Shown here in pieces: positions 14,501 to 22,427 of a stretch of DNA of 33,096 nt. Below the pieces are notes generated by a model, which searched no databases, was not told the DNA's origin, and worked only from the letters and a program-made list of their open reading frames with translations. Every line of letters starts with the position of its first letter. Positions within the stretch are counted from its first letter, which is position 1. This stretch comes from Brevundimonas sp. UBA5866 (lineage in GTDB: Bacteria; Pseudomonadota; Alphaproteobacteria; Caulobacterales; Caulobacteraceae): the NCBI RefSeq assembly GCF_002432125.1, contig NZ_DJFS01000070.1, forward strand, positions 1-33,096, given 5' to 3'. Made by a program: the position numbers and the translations under genes.

Positions 14501-15421
14501 TTATTCCGCGAGGCAGCGCAGGGCCACTTCAAGGTTCCGCAGGCCGTCCTCGCCGGTAACAGCGGGGGTTTCGCCCGTGGCGATCGCCGAGGCGAAGGCT
14601 TCCAGCTCCTTCTTCAGCGGCTCGTTGGGCCAGCTGTTCAGCATGCGGGTCGAGTACGAACCGTCTGGCTGCTGACCGAAGTATTCGGTGACCTGACGGG
14701 TGATCAGGTCGGCAACCACGAAACGCGACTTGGTGGCGACCTGCAGGGTGCGGGTCTTGTACGGCGTCACCCAGTTGGTGGTGATGTGGGCGATGGTGCC
14801 GTTTTCCATACGGAACTGCAGCAGGGCCGAGTCCTCGCGCAGGGCGTGGGTGTGGCCCAGCAGCGATTGCACATCCGACATTTCCGAGCCGGTCAGGTGG
14901 CGGATGATGTCAATGTCGTGCACCGCCAGATCGATCACGACGCCAACGTCGCCCATACGCGGCGGGAACGGGCCCACGCGGGTGATCTGGATCGAGATGA
15001 TTTCGTCATCGGCGATGGCGCGTTTGACGGTTTCGACCGCCGGATTGAAACGCTCGACATGGCCGACCATCAGCACGCGGTTGTTGGCGCGGGCCGCATC
15101 GATGATGCGCTGGGACTCTTCAACGGTCGGGGCGATCGGCTTTTCGACCAGAACGTGGATGCCACGCTCCAGCAGGGCCACAGCCGTTTCGGCGTGGAAA
15201 CGGTTCGGTGTTGCGACAATCGCCGCTTCGATGCCCGACGCGGCAAAAGCGTCGATGTCGGTATAGGCGGTCGCCTCATAGGCGGCGGCCACTCCGTCGG
15301 CGGTCACGCCATCCGGATCGAATACAGCCGACAGGTCGAACTCGCGCATATCGGCGGCGACGCGGGCGTGGTTGCGGCCCATGACGCCGACACCGGCGAC
15401 ACCCAGTTTCAGAGCGTTCAT
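14501..15421 (-). CDS. Gfo/Idh/MocA oxidoreductase, likely UDP-GlcNAc 3-dehydrogenase (GnnA-like)
   Basis: An NAD(P)-dependent sugar-nucleotide dehydrogenase of 306 residues. The Rossmann loop is GVAGVGVMGRNHARV (7-21), EKP (93-95) holds the conserved Lys, and DLAVHDIDII with Asp 164 and His 168 is the catalytic pattern. VGHVERFNPAVE (119-130) is characteristic of the UDP-GlcNAc 3-dehydrogenase branch. It follows the DegT aminotransferase gene by 5 nt. Together they would make UDP-2,3-diamino-sugar: oxidation at C3, then transamination, as done by GnnA and GnnB for lipid A. The assignment to UDP-GlcNAc is inference; WlbA-type (uronic acid) or other deoxysugar substrates are alternatives. Confidence 0.8.
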   Translation of the reverse strand: MNALKLGVAGVGVMGRNHARVAADMREFDLSAVFDPDGVTADGVAAAYEATAYTDIDAFAASGIEAAIVATPNRFHAETAVALLERGIHVLVEKPIAPTVEESQRIIDAARANNRVLMVGHVERFNPAVETVKRAIADDEIISIQITRVGPFPPRMGDVGVVIDLAVHDIDIIRHLTGSEMSDVQSLLGHTHALREDSALLQFRMENGTIAHITTNWVTPYKTRTLQVATKSRFVVADLITRQVTEYFGQQPDGSYSTRMLNSWPNEPLKKELEAFASAIATGETPAVTGEDGLRNLEVALRCLAE

Positions 15422-15426
15422 ATCAA

Positions 15427-16584
15427 TTAGCCTTTGAACGAGATGACAGCGGCGATGATCTTGTCCTGGGTCGCCTCGTCCAGATCCGAGTGCATCGGCA
15501 GGCTGATGACAACATCCTTCAGGCGCTCGGTTTCCGGCAGACCACCGGCACCGCGCGGGAAGGCTTCATACGCCGGCTGCATGTGCAGCGGGATCGGGTA
15601 ATAGACCGCGGTCGGGATGCCTTGCTCCTTCAGGTGCGCGGCCAGGGCGTCGCGGTTCGGGTGTTCGATGGTGTACTGCGCCCAGTTGGAGATGTTGCCT
15701 GCCGGTACATCCGGCACCTTGGCGACGTGGGCGCGCAGACCCTCGTTGTAGCGGGCGGCGATACGGTTGCGCCACTCGATCTCCTGACCGAAGACCTTCA
15801 GCTTTTCGATCAGGACAGCGGCCTGGATGGTGTCCAGACGGCTGTTACGGCCGATACGCATGTTCAGGTATTTCGGGTCGTGGTCGAAGGTACGATCCTT
15901 CAGGTCCACAGCCACCGCCTTGCCGTGCACGCGCACCGAGTCCAGCAGCTGGGCCAGCTCGTCGTCATTGGTCAGAACGGCGCCGCCGTCGCCATAGCAG
16001 CCCAGCGGCTTGGCCGGGAAGAAGCTGGTGGTGGTGACATCGGCCCATTCAAGCGGGTGCTTGCCGTCCACGGTGCAGCCAAAGCCCTGGGCCGAATCCG
16101 AGATCAGCTTCAGACCGTGCTCATCGACAATCTTCTTGATGGCCGGATAGTCAGCCGGCTGACCGAACAGGTCCACGGCGATGACCACGCGCGGGGTCAG
16201 GCGACCCTCGGCCTTGATGGCGTCGATGGCAGCGGCCAGCTTGGCCGGATCCATGTTGTAGGTGACCGGATCGACGTCAACGAACACCGGCTCGGCACCG
16301 AACCACGGCACGACCTCGGCGGTGGCGGCGAAGGTGAAGCTGGGCACAAAGACGGCGTCGCCCGCACCGATTTCCCACGCCATCAGCGGCAGGGCCAGTG
16401 CGTCGGTACCGTTGGCGCAACCCAGCGCGTGCTTGGCCTTGCCGAAGGCAGCCAGATCGGCCTCGAATTGGCGGACCTGCGGGCCCATGACCCACGCACC
16501 ACCGACGACAGCCTCGGCCACAGCAGCCTCAATCTTGCCATCCAGACGCAGACGCTGGGCTTGAAGGTCAATAAACGGGATCAT
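15427..16584 (-). CDS. DegT/DnrJ/EryC1 sugar-nucleotide aminotransferase (GnnB-like)
   Basis: A PLP-dependent aminotransferase of 385 residues acting on keto-sugar nucleotides. MIPFIDLQAQ at the start is typical of the WbpE/WlbC/GnnB group, which aminate C3. Seen are GCANGTDAL (55-63, phosphate binding), PSFTFAATAE, DSAQGFG (163-169, pyridine-ring contact), and SFFPAKPLGCYGDGGA with the Schiff-base Lys at 192. YYPIPLHMQPAY completes the active site. The ATG at 16584 has GGAGAG about 8 nt upstream; an open frame to 16674 adds a non-family leader. A promoter is predicted at 16647-16674. It is the first gene of a two-gene operon. Confidence 0.86.
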   Translation of the reverse strand: MIPFIDLQAQRLRLDGKIEAAVAEAVVGGAWVMGPQVRQFEADLAAFGKAKHALGCANGTDALALPLMAWEIGAGDAVFVPSFTFAATAEVVPWFGAEPVFVDVDPVTYNMDPAKLAAAIDAIKAEGRLTPRVVIAVDLFGQPADYPAIKKIVDEHGLKLISDSAQGFGCTVDGKHPLEWADVTTTSFFPAKPLGCYGDGGAVLTNDDELAQLLDSVRVHGKAVAVDLKDRTFDHDPKYLNMRIGRNSRLDTIQAAVLIEKLKVFGQEIEWRNRIAARYNEGLRAHVAKVPDVPAGNISNWAQYTIEHPNRDALAAHLKEQGIPTAVYYPIPLHMQPAYEAFPRGAGGLPETERLKDVVISLPMHSDLDEATQDKIIAAVISFKG

Positions 16585-16646
16585 GATTTTCGCTCTCCAC
16601 ACGGTCGGGGGCGGCACCCACGCGGGCGCGACAATATTCTGGCGAC

Positions 16647-16674
16647 GGTCTAGCAAAACCTCGCACCCGATCAA
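16647..16674 (-). promoter_or_regulatory. Predicted promoter of the aminotransferase-dehydrogenase operon
   Basis: On the minus strand TTGATCG (16668-16674), 13 nt, GCTAGACC (16647-16654) matches the Caulobacter sigma-73 consensus at 5/7 and 7/8 positions. Transcription would start near 16640, giving a leader of about 55 nt. The rest of the 210-nt gap to gmhB shows nothing else that I recognise. Confidence 0.55.
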
Positions 16675-16794
16675 AACGCCACGGGGTCACTTCGCGTTGC
16701 CGGATGCAACGAAGCTGTAACAATCACAGCGTTCCCAAAAGAGCCGCAGCGGGCTATCCAACCCTATCCTCCCTGACTGAACAGGTTTGCCCCT

Positions 16795-17304
16795 ATGAGC
16801 CGCCCAGCCGCTTTTCTCGACCGCGACGGTGTCCTGATCCACGATTGCGGTTATCCGCACCGACCGGATCAACTGCAGATGATGCCCGGCGCCGCTGCGG
16901 CGGTGAAGAAGCTCAATGATGCAGGCTATGTGACGGTCATTGTGACCAACCAGTCGGGTATTGCGCGCGGGTACTTCTCCGAGGACACCATGCACGCCTT
17001 CCACAAGCTGCTGCTGGCGGAACTGGACAAGGGCGGGGCGAAAATCGACGCCATCTATTTCTGCCCCTTCCACAAGGTGGCGGTGGAAGCGCGTTACGAG
17101 CACCCCAACCACCCCGACCGCAAACCGAACCCCGGCATGCTTTTGCGCGCCGCAGCGGATCTGGATCTGAAACTCGACGAAAGTTCCATCATGATCGGGG
17201 ACAATCTGTCGGACATGGAAGCCGCCAGAAACGCCGGAGTACGGGGCTTTCACTTCCTTGGCGGTGACCTCGAGGCCTTCGTCTCGACCATAGTCGGCGG
17301 CTGA
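16795..17304 (+). CDS. HAD-IIIA phosphatase, GmhB-like heptose-bisphosphate phosphatase
   Basis: GmhB removes the C7 phosphate of D-glycero-manno-heptose 1,7-bisphosphate on the way to ADP-heptose for LPS. The 169-residue protein has HAD motif I FLDRDGVL with Asp 9 and Asp 11, motif II VTNQSGIARG (50-59), motif III DRKPNPGM with Lys 110, and motif IV IGDNLSDM with Asp 136. FCPFH (89-93) keeps the first half of the GmhB zinc site, but the second Cys-x-Cys half is replaced by HPNHPDRK, so zinc is probably absent. The position beside sugar-nucleotide genes supports an envelope role. Histidinol-phosphate phosphatase is an alternative. Confidence 0.82.
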   Translation: MSRPAAFLDRDGVLIHDCGYPHRPDQLQMMPGAAAAVKKLNDAGYVTVIVTNQSGIARGYFSEDTMHAFHKLLLAELDKGGAKIDAIYFCPFHKVAVEARYEHPNHPDRKPNPGMLLRAAADLDLKLDESSIMIGDNLSDMEAARNAGVRGFHFLGGDLEAFVSTIVGG

Positions 17305-17365
17305 TCGACAATTCCCTATGGGATGAATAACCTGAGGCTAATTCAATGCCGAGGGGTCGTCCTAT

Positions 17366-18241
17366 ATGTCTAGTGCCGCGTTTTCAGAGTTTTTTTGGAC
17401 CAGCCGTGATGGTCTGAGACTCTATGGTCGCGACTACGCCCCGAAAACCGACGCCGGCAAGCTGCCTATCATCGCCATTCATGGCCTGACCCGTAACAGC
17501 ACCGATTTCGGCAGCATCGCCCGCATTCTTCAGAATGAGGGCTATCGGATTATCGCCATCGATGTGCGCGGTCGGGGCAAGTCGCAGTATGCGGCCGATC
17601 CGATGACCTATGTCCCGACGACCTATGCCTGTGATGTCGTCGATCTGCTGGATCATCTGTCCATCGACAAGGCGATATTCCTGGGTACATCGATGGGCGG
17701 ACTGATCACCATGTGTCTGGCGGCGCTGAAGCCGGATGCCATCGCCGCCGCCATCCTCAACGACGTCGGCCCCGAGGTCGCGCCCGAAGGACTGGCCCGC
17801 ATCGCCGCCTATACCGGCAAGCCCGTTGTGATCGAAAACTGGGACGACGCGACCGAATACGCGCGCCAGATCAACGAGGTCGCCTTCCCCCACTACGACC
17901 GGAGCGACTGGGAAGCCTTCGCCCGCCGCATCTTCAAGGAAGATGAGAACGGTGTGCCGGTTCTGGCCTATGATCCCGACATTTCCGCGCCGATCCGTGC
18001 GGCGGGTTCGGGCGCGCTTGTGCCGGACCTGTGGCCGCTGTTCCGCGTTCTGGCCGAGCGCCCGACCCTGATCGTGCGCGGCGGCACCTCTGACCTGCTG
18101 AACACCGCCATTGCGGGCCGCATGATCATGGAAGGCAAGAACACCCGACTGATCGAGGTGCCCGACATCGGCCACGCCCCGATGCTGGACGAGCCGGAAG
18201 CCAGCGAGGCCATCCTGAATTTCCTGTCGGCCTTGAACTGA
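17366..18241 (+). CDS. Alpha/beta hydrolase
   Basis: A 291-residue esterase/lipase-type hydrolase of unknown substrate. The oxyanion segment is IIAIHGLTRNSTDFG (35-49), DVRGRGKSQYA follows strand 4, the nucleophile Ser 109 lies in GTSMGG (107-112), the acid is likely the Asp in RGGTSDLL, and the catalytic His lies in DIGHAPMLDEPE. A lid region (about 140-205) is inserted after strand 6. GAGGGG lies about 10 nt before the ATG. GCTAATTC (17337-17344) fits a Caulobacter -10 box, but I see no matching upstream box. It starts 61 nt after gmhB and ends 6 nt before a strong terminator. Confidence 0.86.
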   Translation: MSSAAFSEFFWTSRDGLRLYGRDYAPKTDAGKLPIIAIHGLTRNSTDFGSIARILQNEGYRIIAIDVRGRGKSQYAADPMTYVPTTYACDVVDLLDHLSIDKAIFLGTSMGGLITMCLAALKPDAIAAAILNDVGPEVAPEGLARIAAYTGKPVVIENWDDATEYARQINEVAFPHYDRSDWEAFARRIFKEDENGVPVLAYDPDISAPIRAAGSGALVPDLWPLFRVLAERPTLIVRGGTSDLLNTAIAGRMIMEGKNTRLIEVPDIGHAPMLDEPEASEAILNFLSALN

Positions 18242-18247
18242 CAAAGC

Positions 18248-18278
18248 AAAAGGGGCGCTGGTGACAGCGCCCCTTTTT
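18248..18278. terminator. Bidirectional intrinsic terminator
   Basis: AAAAGGGGCGCT (18248-18259) and AGCGCCCCTTTT (18266-18277) form a perfect 12-bp stem with loop GGTGAC. A- and T-runs at both sides let it stop transcription from the hydrolase gene on the plus strand and from the PhnA-domain gene on the minus strand. Confidence 0.88.
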
Positions 18279-18285
18279 CAATGGG

Positions 18286-18510
18286 TCAGGCCTTTTTGAC
18301 GAACTCGGTCCGCAGGACGAGGCCGCGTACCTTTTCGACATTGGCTTCGATCTCATCGGGATCGCCGGTCAGGCGGATCTTCTGGACCTTCGTGCCGCGC
18401 TTCAGCGTGACGCCGCCGGAGCCCTTGACCTTGAGGTCTTTGATGAGGGTGACGCTGTCGCCGTCTTTGAGCTCTGCGCCGTTGCTATCGCGTGTGATTT
18501 CGTCGGTCAT
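18286..18510 (-). CDS. PhnA-domain protein (YjdM family), C-terminal domain only
   Basis: A 74-residue protein consisting of the PhnA/YjdM C-terminal SH3-like domain: VKDSNG-like opening (TRDSNGAELKDGDSVTLIKD), then LKVKGSGGVTLKRGTKVQKI and LVLRTEFVKKA. Full-length YjdM proteins are about 110 residues and begin with a Cys-rich zinc ribbon, which is absent here. Despite the name, the family is not proven to act in phosphonate metabolism and its function is unknown. It lies 62 nt downstream of nadE, beyond a terminator, and ends before the bidirectional terminator at 18248-18278. Confidence 0.84.
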   Translation of the reverse strand: MTDEITRDSNGAELKDGDSVTLIKDLKVKGSGGVTLKRGTKVQKIRLTGDPDEIEANVEKVRGLVLRTEFVKKA

Positions 18511-18547
18511 TTTCGCCCTCTAGCGAACCGCCCCGCTCCAAGTCCAG

Positions 18548-18564
18548 AAAAACCTTGCTCAAGG
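18548..18564 (-). terminator. Probable intrinsic terminator of nadE
   Basis: On the minus strand the palindrome CCTTGAGCAAGG is followed directly by TTTTT, 8 nt after the nadE stop. The stem is short (4-5 bp), but an outer AAAACC/GGTTTT pairing offers an alternative longer structure. Confidence 0.55.
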
Positions 18565-18572
18565 CAGGGTTT

Positions 18573-20639
18573 TTATTTCACCGCCGACAGGGTGACCGGC
18601 GGCAGGTTGGCGTCCAGCTCGTCCAGCCACACCCGCGCAGAGGAATCCGATGGTGCCCGCCAGTCGCCGCGCGGTGACAGCGAGCCGCCCGTGACCACCT
18701 TGGGCCCGTTCGGCACGGCGGAGCGTTTGAACTGGCTGGTCTGGAAGAAGCGGATCAGGAATTTGCGTAGCCAGAAACGGATCGTCTCCAGATCGTACTG
18801 GACCATCTCTTCCTCGGGCGTGCCGACGGGCCATAGCCCCCTCTCCCGCTCGCTCCATGCCTGTTGCGCCAGATAGGCGACCTTGGACGGGGCCATGCCG
18901 AAACGGCTGATGTGGAAGAGGAAGAAGTCGTTCAGCGCATAGGGCCCGACCGTGCCCTCGGTGGACTGGATCTTGCCGTCGCTACCTGCGGGCACCAGTT
19001 CCGGCGAGATTTCGGTCGCGAGGATGGAATAGAGCGTCGGAGCGGCCTCCTCGCCCACCAGCTTCCTGTCCGCGACCCAGCGGATCAGATGCCGGATCAG
19101 GGTTTTGGCTACGCCGCCATTGACGTTGTAGTGGCTCATGTGGTCGCCAACGCCATAGGTGCACCACCCCAGCGCCAGTTCCGACAGATCGCCCGTGCCC
19201 AGCACAAAGCCGTTGTTGTGGTTGGCCAGACGGAACAGATAGTCGGTGCGAAGTCCCGCCTGAACGTTCTCGAAGGTCACGTCATAGACCGGCTCGCCCT
19301 TGGCAAAGGGGTGGCCGATGCCTTCCAGCATGGCGCTGGCGGCGGGGCGGATATCGATCTCGTGGCCGGACACCTGCAGCGCCTTCATCAGCGCCCAGGC
19401 ATTCGACTTGGTGCCGTCGGAGGTCGCAAAACCCGGCATGGTATAGGCCAGAATCCCCGTGCGCGGCAGGTTCAGACGATCAAACGCACGGCACGCCACC
19501 AAGAGGGCCTGCGTGGAATCCAGCCCGCCCGACACACCGATCACCAGAGTTTTCGAGCCCGTCGCCGTCATACGGCGCATCAGGCCCTGAACCTGAATGT
19601 TGAAGGCCTCGAAACAGTCCTGATCCAGCTTTGTCGCGTCGTCTGGCACGAAGGGGAAGCGGTCCATCGGACGGATCAGCCCGCCCGACGGGCCTTCGGC
19701 GGCGATGAAGGGAACCACGGTCGCCACCTCGCCCTCATGGCGGGCGCAGTCGGCGAAGGTCCCGTTGCGAAGGCGGTCCAGACCGATCCGGTCCACATCC
19801 ACATCGGCGATCGTCAGGTGGCTTTCCAGCGCGAAGCGCTCGCCCTCGGCCAGTTTGGCACCCAGTTCATAGACGGTCGCCTGACCGTCCCATGCCAGAT
19901 CGGTCGTGCTCTCCCCCCAACCGGAGGCGGCAAACACATAGGCCGACAGGGTGCGGGCCGACTGGCTGGCGCACATCAGGGCACGGTCCTCGGACTTGCC
20001 GATGACGATGTTGGAGGCCGACAGGTTGCAAAGGATGCGCGCCCCCGCCAGTGCGGCACGCGTGGACGGCGGCTGCGGGGCCCAGAAGTCCTCGCAGATC
20101 TCGACGGCAAAGGTGAAGCCCGGACGGTTGGCCGCCTCGAACACCAGACCCGGCTGGAAGTCCACTTCCTCGCCGTTCAGCACCACCACATCCTCGGTGC
20201 GCGAGGCCGCGGGCGCGAACCAACGCTTCTCGTAATATTCGCGGTAGTTCGGCAGATAGGACTTCGGCACCACGGCCAGCACCTCGCCGCCCGACAGCAC
20301 CACCGCACAGTTGAACAGGGCATCGCCCTGACGGATCGGCGCGCCGACCACGGCCACCAGTCCGGCCTCTCCCACCACTTCGGAAATGCGGGCGATCTGG
20401 CGCTCGACCTCGTTCAGCAGCGGGGCCTGATGGTGCAGGTCGTCGATGGCATAGGCGCTGATCGACAGTTCGGGAAAGACGATCAGATCAACTTCGGACT
20501 CCGCCGCCTGTTCGATCAGCCGGATATGCTCGTCGGCATTGGCGACAGGATCGGCGATGTGAACCACAGGCGTTGCCGCCGCCACACGGACAAAGCCATG
20601 GGTGCGGGCGTGGTAGAAGTCGTGGGTGGTGCGGGCCAT
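18573..20639 (-). CDS. nadE: Glutamine-dependent NAD+ synthetase
   Basis: This enzyme amidates nicotinic acid adenine dinucleotide to NAD+ using glutamine and ATP. The 688-residue protein is the two-domain type. The N-terminal nitrilase-fold glutaminase has Glu 57 (FPELSIS), Lys 126 (PKSYLPNYREYYEKRWF) and Cys 182 (EICEDFW). The C-terminal synthetase domain begins at about residue 340 and has the PP-loop SGGLDST at 370-376, then GTGDLSELALGWCTYGVGDH and NGGVAKTLIRHLIRW. Length and layout match the mycobacterial-type NadE (about 680 residues). The ATG at 20639 has GGAAAG upstream; a TTG at 20651 is the alternative. The gene is divergent from ftsY, with 85 nt between starts. Confidence 0.96.
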   Translation of the reverse strand: MARTTHDFYHARTHGFVRVAAATPVVHIADPVANADEHIRLIEQAAESEVDLIVFPELSISAYAIDDLHHQAPLLNEVERQIARISEVVGEAGLVAVVGAPIRQGDALFNCAVVLSGGEVLAVVPKSYLPNYREYYEKRWFAPAASRTEDVVVLNGEEVDFQPGLVFEAANRPGFTFAVEICEDFWAPQPPSTRAALAGARILCNLSASNIVIGKSEDRALMCASQSARTLSAYVFAASGWGESTTDLAWDGQATVYELGAKLAEGERFALESHLTIADVDVDRIGLDRLRNGTFADCARHEGEVATVVPFIAAEGPSGGLIRPMDRFPFVPDDATKLDQDCFEAFNIQVQGLMRRMTATGSKTLVIGVSGGLDSTQALLVACRAFDRLNLPRTGILAYTMPGFATSDGTKSNAWALMKALQVSGHEIDIRPAASAMLEGIGHPFAKGEPVYDVTFENVQAGLRTDYLFRLANHNNGFVLGTGDLSELALGWCTYGVGDHMSHYNVNGGVAKTLIRHLIRWVADRKLVGEEAAPTLYSILATEISPELVPAGSDGKIQSTEGTVGPYALNDFFLFHISRFGMAPSKVAYLAQQAWSERERGLWPVGTPEEEMVQYDLETIRFWLRKFLIRFFQTSQFKRSAVPNGPKVVTGGSLSPRGDWRAPSDSSARVWLDELDANLPPVTLSAVK

Positions 20640-20688
20640 CAAGCTTTCCAATGCGCGAAACCAACTTCATATCCATATAGGTTCGCGC

Positions 20689-20717
20689 GTGACCTGAGAA
20701 CCGCACTCCGCTAGAGC
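20689..20717 (+). promoter_or_regulatory. Predicted promoter of ftsY, possibly giving leaderless mRNA
   Basis: GTGACCT (20689-20695), 14 nt, GCTAGAGC (20710-20717) fits the Caulobacter sigma-73 consensus at 5/7 (TGAC core) and 7/8 positions. The expected start is at about 20724-20725, which coincides with the ftsY ATG. No Shine-Dalgarno is present, in agreement with a leaderless message. Confidence 0.5.
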
Positions 20718-20724
20718 AGTGATT

Positions 20725-21660
20725 ATGAGCGATACGCCGAAAAAAGGCTGGTTCCAGCGCCTGAGCGAGGGGCTGTCCCGGTCCTCCAAACAGATGACCG
20801 AACAGGTCGTCTCCGCCTTCGTCAAAGAGCCCCTTTCCGAAGAGGCGCTTGAACGACTGGAAGAGCACCTGATCGAAAGCGATCTTGGCCCTGCGGCCTC
20901 CGCCCGCATCGTGGAGCGTTTCCGCGCCCTGCGCTTCGGCAAGGAGTCCAACGAGCGCGAGATCAAGGAAGCTTTGGCCGAAGCCGTGGCGCAGGAACTG
21001 CTGCCGCGTCAGGCCAGGTTTGACCCGCTGTCGGGTGACAAGCCCTATGTGGTGCTGTTCGTCGGCGTGAACGGGTCGGGCAAGACCACGACGCTGGGCA
21101 AGATCGCATCGGACCTGACCGCCAAGGGGGCCAAGGTCATGATCGTGGCGGGCGATACCTTCCGCGCCGCCGCCCGCGAACAGCTCAAGGTCTGGGCCGA
21201 CCGCGCGGGTGCCCATTTCGAGAGCCGCCGCGACGGTGCCGATGCCGCGGGCCTTGCCTTCGATGCCTATACAAAGGCCAAGGCCGAGGGCTTTGACGTG
21301 GTGCTGATCGACACGGCGGGCCGGCTGCAGAACAAGTCCACCCTGATGGACGAACTGCTGAAGATCGTGCGTGTACTGAAAAAGGTCGATGCCGACGCCC
21401 CGCACGAGACCCTACTGGTGCTGGATGCCACCGTGGGCCGCAACGCGCTGGAGCAGGAAAAGATTTTCGGCCGCACCGCCTATGTGTCCGGCGTGGTGAT
21501 GACCAAGCTGGACGGCACGGCGCGCGGCGGCGTGCTGGTGCCCGTGGCACAGGCGTCCGACGCCCCCATCAAACTGATCGGCGTGGGCGAAGGGGTCGAG
21601 GACCTTCAGGACTTCGATGCCGTCGCCTTCTCGCGCTCCCTCGTCGGTCTGGAGGACTGA
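20725..21660 (+). CDS. ftsY: Signal recognition particle receptor FtsY
   Basis: FtsY docks SRP-ribosome complexes at the inner membrane and hydrolyses GTP together with Ffh. The 311-residue protein has the four-helix N domain (about 10-95) and the G domain with G1 GVNGSGKTTTLGK (114-126), the insertion-box motif AGDTFRAAAREQL, G3 DTAGRLQNK, and G4 TKLDGTARGG. GVGEGVEDLQDFD is the usual end. The acidic A domain of E. coli FtsY is absent, as in many alphaproteobacteria. The ATG at 20725 is preferred to GTG 20719. It is followed 6 nt later by the yciB-like gene in an operon. Confidence 0.97.
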   Translation: MSDTPKKGWFQRLSEGLSRSSKQMTEQVVSAFVKEPLSEEALERLEEHLIESDLGPAASARIVERFRALRFGKESNEREIKEALAEAVAQELLPRQARFDPLSGDKPYVVLFVGVNGSGKTTTLGKIASDLTAKGAKVMIVAGDTFRAAAREQLKVWADRAGAHFESRRDGADAAGLAFDAYTKAKAEGFDVVLIDTAGRLQNKSTLMDELLKIVRVLKKVDADAPHETLLVLDATVGRNALEQEKIFGRTAYVSGVVMTKLDGTARGGVLVPVAQASDAPIKLIGVGEGVEDLQDFDAVAFSRSLVGLED

Positions 21661-21666
21661 TTTTTC

Positions 21667-22278
21667 GTGTCTGAGAACAAAAAAGCCTCCAACCTGCGCC
21701 AAGCCGTCGATTTCGGCGCCCTTGTCGCCTTCATGGGCTCCTATGCCTTCCTGCGCTTTTTCAAGGGACAGGAAAGCAGCGAGGCGCTGATCTCGGCGAC
21801 GTGGGTACTGGTGGGCGCTTCCCTCATTGCCCTGATCGCCGGATGGCTGCTGGAGAAACGCCTTGCGCCCCTGCCGCTGTTCAGCGGCCTGTTCGCGCTG
21901 GTGTTCGGCACCCTGACCATCTTCTTCCACGACCCGAACCTGCTGAAGATCAAGATCACGGTCCAAAATCTGGCCCTCTCCGCCATTCTTCTGGGATCGC
22001 TGGCGTTCAACAAGGCGGCGTTCAAATACCTGCTGGGCAGCGCCTTCAACCTGACCGATGCGGGCTGGAAGGGCCTGACCCTGCGCTACGGCCTGTTCTT
22101 CCTGACGGTTGCCATCGTCAATGAAGTGATCTGGCGCACCCAGACGGACGACTTCTGGGTCGCCTTCCGTGGCGGTCTCTGGATGGCTTCCGCCGCCTTT
22201 GGCATCTGGCAGGTCTTCTTCATCATGAAGCATCTGGTGAAGGACGAGGACGCGGACACCGCGCCCCCGGACCGCTAA
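21667..22278 (+). CDS. Inner membrane-spanning protein YciB / septation protein IspZ family
   Basis: A 203-residue membrane protein of the YciB/IspZ family, linked to cell envelope and division in enterobacteria; its exact activity is not known. About five hydrophobic segments are visible. Family motifs include DFGALVAFMGSYAF at the N terminus, FGTLTIFFHDPNLLKIKITV in the middle and LTLRYGLFFLTVAIVNEVIW followed by FWVAFRG. The GTG at 21667 is the first start after the ftsY stop; GGAGG at 21650-21654 lies inside ftsY about 12 nt upstream. A strong terminator follows, so ftsY-yciB is a two-gene operon. Confidence 0.92.
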   Translation: MSENKKASNLRQAVDFGALVAFMGSYAFLRFFKGQESSEALISATWVLVGASLIALIAGWLLEKRLAPLPLFSGLFALVFGTLTIFFHDPNLLKIKITVQNLALSAILLGSLAFNKAAFKYLLGSAFNLTDAGWKGLTLRYGLFFLTVAIVNEVIWRTQTDDFWVAFRGGLWMASAAFGIWQVFFIMKHLVKDEDADTAPPDR

Positions 22279-22285
22279 GGCTCAC

Positions 22286-22316
22286 AACCCGCCGATCCCC
22301 GGATCGGTGGGTTTTT
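22286..22316 (+). terminator. Intrinsic terminator of ftsY-yciB
   Basis: AACCCGCCGATCC (22286-22298) pairs with GGATCGGTGGGTT (22301-22313) with one G-U pair, followed by TTT, C, TTT. It starts 7 nt after the stop codon. Confidence 0.88.
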
Positions 22317-22427
22317 CTTTCTCAGGACCGCCCGAATTTGTCAGCACACCGACGTTGAACCGTCGTCAAACTTTCAACCCTGATTGGTAGGCCTGACAGA
22401 TAACAGGACATTTGCGGGAATGACGCA

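Noticed and set aside
15490..16653. 387-codon open frame antisense to the aminotransferase
   Set aside because: Composition typical of an antisense shadow; the aminotransferase is complete.
18864..20714. 616-codon open frame antisense to nadE
   Set aside because: Same effect of high GC at third positions. It is His/Arg/Gln-rich with no motif, and nadE is complete on the minus strand.
22340..22400. MarR operator TTGA-ACCGTCG-TCAA upstream of the marR gene
   Set aside because: Only 4-bp arms; too short to separate from chance, so it is mentioned only in the gene entry.
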